A DNA stretch of 64,000 nucleotides from contig CAYSUS010000023.1 in assembly GCA_964434165.1 (NCBI GenBank), positions 17,641 to 81,640 on the forward strand. The letters run 5' to 3'. Source of the DNA: CAYSUS01 sp964434165 (lineage in GTDB: Bacteria; Planctomycetota; Planctomycetia; Pirellulales; Thermoguttaceae). This document shows, one piece after another, positions 61,644 to 64,000 of this stretch. Both the position numbers and the translations under genes were made by a program. Positions within the stretch are counted from its first letter, which is position 1; the number at the start of each line of letters is the position of its first letter. Below the pieces are notes generated by a model. That model was not told the origin of the DNA. It saw nothing but the letters and a program-made list of their open reading frames with translations, and did no database searches.

Positions 61644-62639
61644 ATGGCTCGCTCGAGTCGAGGCGCGGGCTTTACGCTCGTGGAACTGTTGGTCGTAATC
61701 ACGATCATCGGCATTCTCATAGGCCTCCTGCTTCCGGCCGTTCAGGCCGCGCGTGAGGCCGCACGGCGGACCCAGTGCTCGAACAACCTGAAGCAGATCG
61801 GGCTGGCGGCACTGAACCACGAGTCGGCCATCGGGACGTTCCCGACCGGCGGGTGGGGTAACCGGTGGGTGGGCGATCCTGACCGCGGTCACCGCATCGA
61901 TCAGCCTGGCGGTTTCTTCTACAACTGCCTGCCGTACATGGAACAGGCCGCCTTGCACGACCTGGGGCTCGGCGAGACCGACGAGAACACCAAGAGGCAG
62001 CTCGCCCAGCAGATGGCCGAGACGCCCCTGGAGCTCCTTACCTGCCCCAGCCGGCGCCGGCCCAGGCCCCTGCCCATCCGTTCCGGGCATCCGGGACTGC
62101 TGAACGCCACGGGCGGGACGCAGTGGTTCCACGCCGACTACTGCGCCAACGGCGGCTCGGTGTTCCGCGCCTGGGGCGACGGCCCTTCGGAGTGGCCGGA
62201 GGAGCGCGGCACGATCTTCAACAACCTCGCCGATTCGACGGGCGTCAGCTACCAGCAGAGCCGGGTGGCCATGTCCGACGTGTCCGACGGAGCGAGCAAC
62301 ACGTACCTCGTCGGCGAGAAGTACCTCCCCCGCAACGCCTACATGACGGGCACGGACGAAGCGGACGACGACCCGGCACTCAGCGGAGCCGACCTGGACC
62401 TGCACGCCTGGACGTTCTACGACCCGGACGACCTCACCGCCAGCGCCATGTATCAGCCCACGCAGGACAAGCAGGAGGGATCGCTGCCCCGCGCGTTCGG
62501 CAGCGCCCACGCGGCCGGGTTCCACGTGGTGCTCTGCGACGGATCGGTCCGGGCGATCAGCTTCTCCATCGACCGCAGGACGCACGAGTACCTGGGCAAC
62601 CGCCGCGACCGCAAGCCGATCGACGCCAGCAAGCTGTAG
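61644..62639 (+). CDS. DUF1559 prepilin-like protein
   Basis: This protein has 331 residues. A type IV prepilin N-terminus, GFTLVELLVVITIIGILIGLLLP, has the cleavage site after G9 and glutamate at mature position 5. QAAREAARRTQCSNNLKQIGLA follows, the planctomycete DUF1559 signature. The C-terminal part has SDVSDGASNTYLVGEK and FGSAHAAGFHVVLCDGSVRAISFSID, also characteristic. These proteins occur in large paralogous sets in planctomycetes, probably as pseudopilins or envelope fibres. AGAGG precedes the start by 8 bases. Confidence 0.95.
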   Translation: MARSSRGAGFTLVELLVVITIIGILIGLLLPAVQAAREAARRTQCSNNLKQIGLAALNHESAIGTFPTGGWGNRWVGDPDRGHRIDQPGGFFYNCLPYMEQAALHDLGLGETDENTKRQLAQQMAETPLELLTCPSRRRPRPLPIRSGHPGLLNATGGTQWFHADYCANGGSVFRAWGDGPSEWPEERGTIFNNLADSTGVSYQQSRVAMSDVSDGASNTYLVGEKYLPRNAYMTGTDEADDDPALSGADLDLHAWTFYDPDDLTASAMYQPTQDKQEGSLPRAFGSAHAAGFHVVLCDGSVRAISFSIDRRTHEYLGNRRDRKPIDASKL

Positions 62640-62719
62640 CCGCCGCTCCCGACGCGCGGCTTTCGGCGGGCCGAAACGGCTCGGGCTCGGGCGTCCTCTC
62701 GGCTCGGAGTCGATTGCCG

Positions 62720-63730
62720 TCAGGGTGAGACGCCACGCTCGCGGAGCCACGCCTGGATGATCGGCTCGATCCGGCGGCGGAGCGAGCCGTTGGCGTAGGC
62801 ACACCAGTGGACGGGCGTGTGGACATCCAGCGGAACGGAGAGCGCCCGCCCCAGTCCGTCGGTCATCTCGATGCCCGCCTGTTGCGCCACCAGCCAGCCG
62901 GCCATGTCGTAGGGATGGCAGGCCAACCCGGACTGGCTCCCCGTCCCCCGCAGCCGCATGATCTCGTGCAGCAGCGGGCGGAGGTCGGCCGTGAAGCGGT
63001 CGTGGCCGAGGATCAGCTCGGCCATTTGCCCGCCCGTCGAGATGTACTGGTCGTCGAAGACCAGACCCTCGCCCTCGCGGATCGCGCCCAGCGTGCGTCG
63101 CACGATCTCCTCCATCAGTTCGGCGGCCAACACCTTGGTGCCGGGGAAGAAGCTGGCCAACTGGGCGAAGCCGTGGGCCAGCGTCTCGGCGCGGCTGGGA
63201 CGCAGCGCCAGGTCGTGCACTACGGACCCGTCGAGGCGCTCGCGCCGTCCCGTCGCGGGCCCATCGCGAACCGCCCGGAAGACGTCGGCCCAGCCCTGCT
63301 TGCTCGTGGGCAACTCGACCATCACGGCCGCCAGCGAGTCGGCCAGCGTGGTCGCTTCGCCGCGGTCCTCGCAGGCGGCGGCCAGGAACCAGGCCGAGCG
63401 CTTGTCGTACATCAGCCCGCGCGTGCCGTCGATGGGATCGACGATCAGGCGCAAACGGAACGGCCCGGCCCCCCTGCCAAAGGCCTCGCGCCCGTCGTCG
63501 CCGAACCCCTCGGCCACCAGCAGCAGGGGCCTGCACTCGTCGGGCCAGGACTCGAGGTCGGCGCGGATGGCGGCCTCGGCCTCCAGGTCGATCGGGTAGA
63601 TGGCGTCGCCGGCCTGCTGCGCGGCGGGCTCGACCGGGCGCGCCGCCTCGACACGCCGCCCCGAGGCCAGGCGCTCGCGCACCGCCAGCCCCAGGCGCAC
63701 CAGCAGGTCGGCCAGGAGGTCGGGACTCAC
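62720..63730 (-). CDS. Inositol-monophosphatase-family protein
   Basis: This protein has 336 residues from a GTG at 63730 with GGGAGG 6 bases upstream. The metal-site motif reads LIVDPIDGTRGLMYDKRSAWFLAA (canonical WIVDPIDGTxNF). The second aspartate is in YDMAGWLVAQQAG. The first glutamates are in LLLVAEGFG rather than the usual EE. At 336 residues it is about 70 longer than typical inositol monophosphatases (about 265), and the insert is rich in motifs of a planctomycete subgroup. It may hydrolyse inositol phosphate, PAP or a sugar phosphate. It is co-directional with the zinc-ribbon gene, whose stop is 20 bases upstream. Confidence 0.85.
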   Translation of the reverse strand: MSPDLLADLLVRLGLAVRERLASGRRVEAARPVEPAAQQAGDAIYPIDLEAEAAIRADLESWPDECRPLLLVAEGFGDDGREAFGRGAGPFRLRLIVDPIDGTRGLMYDKRSAWFLAAACEDRGEATTLADSLAAVMVELPTSKQGWADVFRAVRDGPATGRRERLDGSVVHDLALRPSRAETLAHGFAQLASFFPGTKVLAAELMEEIVRRTLGAIREGEGLVFDDQYISTGGQMAELILGHDRFTADLRPLLHEIMRLRGTGSQSGLACHPYDMAGWLVAQQAGIEMTDGLGRALSVPLDVHTPVHWCAYANGSLRRRIEPIIQAWLRERGVSP

Positions 63731-63749
63731 AACGGCCTCCCGGGCTGGG

Positions 63750-63884
63750 CTACTTCTTGGGGCGCGCGGCCGGCTGGGCGCATCGCCGGCACCGAAGGCG
63801 CGAGGGGTGCAGCTTGGCGCCGCACTTGTTGCAGCGGCGATCCTTCAGCTTGAGCTTGAACTTGGAGCGCGGTCGGATGCCCAT
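63750..63884 (-). CDS. 44-residue basic zinc-ribbon protein
   Basis: This small gene reads MGIRPRSKFKLKLKDRRC, then two CxxC pairs (CNKC at 18-21 and CRRC at 32-35) spaced for a zinc ribbon, and ends in AARPKK. It is strongly basic (many Arg/Lys), as expected for an RNA- or ribosome-binding protein. GAGGGG lies about 8 bases before the ATG at 63884, and an excellent promoter is at 63952-63980. It precedes the phosphatase-family gene by 20 bases. I do not know a named family. Confidence 0.75.
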   Translation of the reverse strand: MGIRPRSKFKLKLKDRRCNKCGAKLHPSRLRCRRCAQPAARPKK

Positions 63885-63951
63885 CGGCTCGTCCCCTCAG
63901 CAGGCTGGCCACGCGGCGGTCCACGTGGTCGGTGGCGGGCAGAAACTCGTT

Positions 63952-63980
63952 AATTTAGCGTGCGCGGCGCGCCGCTGCAA
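63952..63980 (-). promoter_or_regulatory. Promoter of the zinc-ribbon gene
   Basis: On the minus strand, TTGCAG (63975-63980) and TAAATT (63952-63957) are separated by exactly 17 bases. They lie about 70 bases before the start codon at 63884. Confidence 0.6.
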
Positions 63981-64000
63981 TGACCGGTTCGTGCGGGGGG

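Overview
The window is a high-GC bacterial scaffold piece, almost certainly from a member of the Planctomycetota. The evidence is a set of protein families typical of that phylum: a DUF1559 prepilin-like protein (61644-62639), two Tat-exported Gfo/Idh/MocA oxidoreductases, a PEP-CTERM protein with a CPBP protease of the PEP-CTERM-associated type, HYExAFE and DUF1844 proteins, an 'NPYASP' membrane protein, a DUF4058 remnant, a FecR/anti-sigma-like membrane protein, and an mraZ gene with no division cluster around it. A run of exactly 100 N (14972-15071) inside a tandem repeat shows that the sequence is an assembled scaffold, probably a metagenome bin. No tRNA, rRNA, CRISPR array, insertion sequence or prophage was recognised.

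Layout. 1-3.5 kb: sugar-nucleotide genes (a DegT aminotransferase cut by the left edge, and a UDP-glucuronate decarboxylase-like epimerase) flanking the CPBP protease. 4-6.6 kb: a FixL/FixJ-like two-component pair. 6.6-14.6 kb: exported or catabolic planctomycete enzymes (HEAT protein, Gfo/Idh/MocA oxidoreductase, M20 dipeptidase, degenerate aldo/keto reductase, amidohydrolase) with clpS and mtaB among them. 14.7-15.2 kb: a 157-bp tandem repeat with the assembly gap. 15.3-21.5 kb: mgtE, a CbiA-like protein without its catalytic residues, rnc, a PP-loop ATPase and a sugar isomerase. 21.8-32 kb: a housekeeping block on the minus strand with B12-dependent ribonucleotide reductase nrdJ, rplU, rng, a DUF2344 protein, then ptsI-ptsH-EIIA-hpf behind one good promoter.

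32-48 kb: a FecR-like membrane protein, a glutamine amidotransferase, a YkgJ-like cysteine-cluster protein, hisS, a DUF4058 remnant, HYExAFE, a lactonase, a thioredoxin-TPR protein, a second Gfo/Idh/MocA enzyme, a decayed small gene, an AAA ATPase and the PEP-CTERM protein. 48-64 kb: a short SecA paralogue divergent from a DUF1638-methyltransferase pair, a lipoprotein, a ketoacyl synthase, orphan mraZ, DUF1844, a hemerythrin protein, a 1150-residue double FAD oxidoreductase, cysK, the DUF1559 protein, an inositol-monophosphatase-family protein and a 44-residue zinc-ribbon protein.

How the parts work together. The clearest functional unit is the minus-strand PTS cluster: EI, HPr, EIIA and a hibernation factor with no sugar permease, which suggests a regulatory PTS. 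The CPBP protease and the PEP-CTERM protein probably belong to one exosortase-type surface sorting route whose exosortase lies elsewhere. DUF1638 plus the UroD/MtaA-type methyltransferase form a likely corrinoid-linked pair.

The most unusual material is non-coding. It includes a dispersed family of long hairpins with a conserved core and covarying arms, a second small inverted-repeat family placed at gene 3' ends, paired palindromes downstream of the mraZ promoter with an unexplained minus-strand terminator beside them, a divergent promoter with a shared -10 box, and a candidate NrdR box pair.
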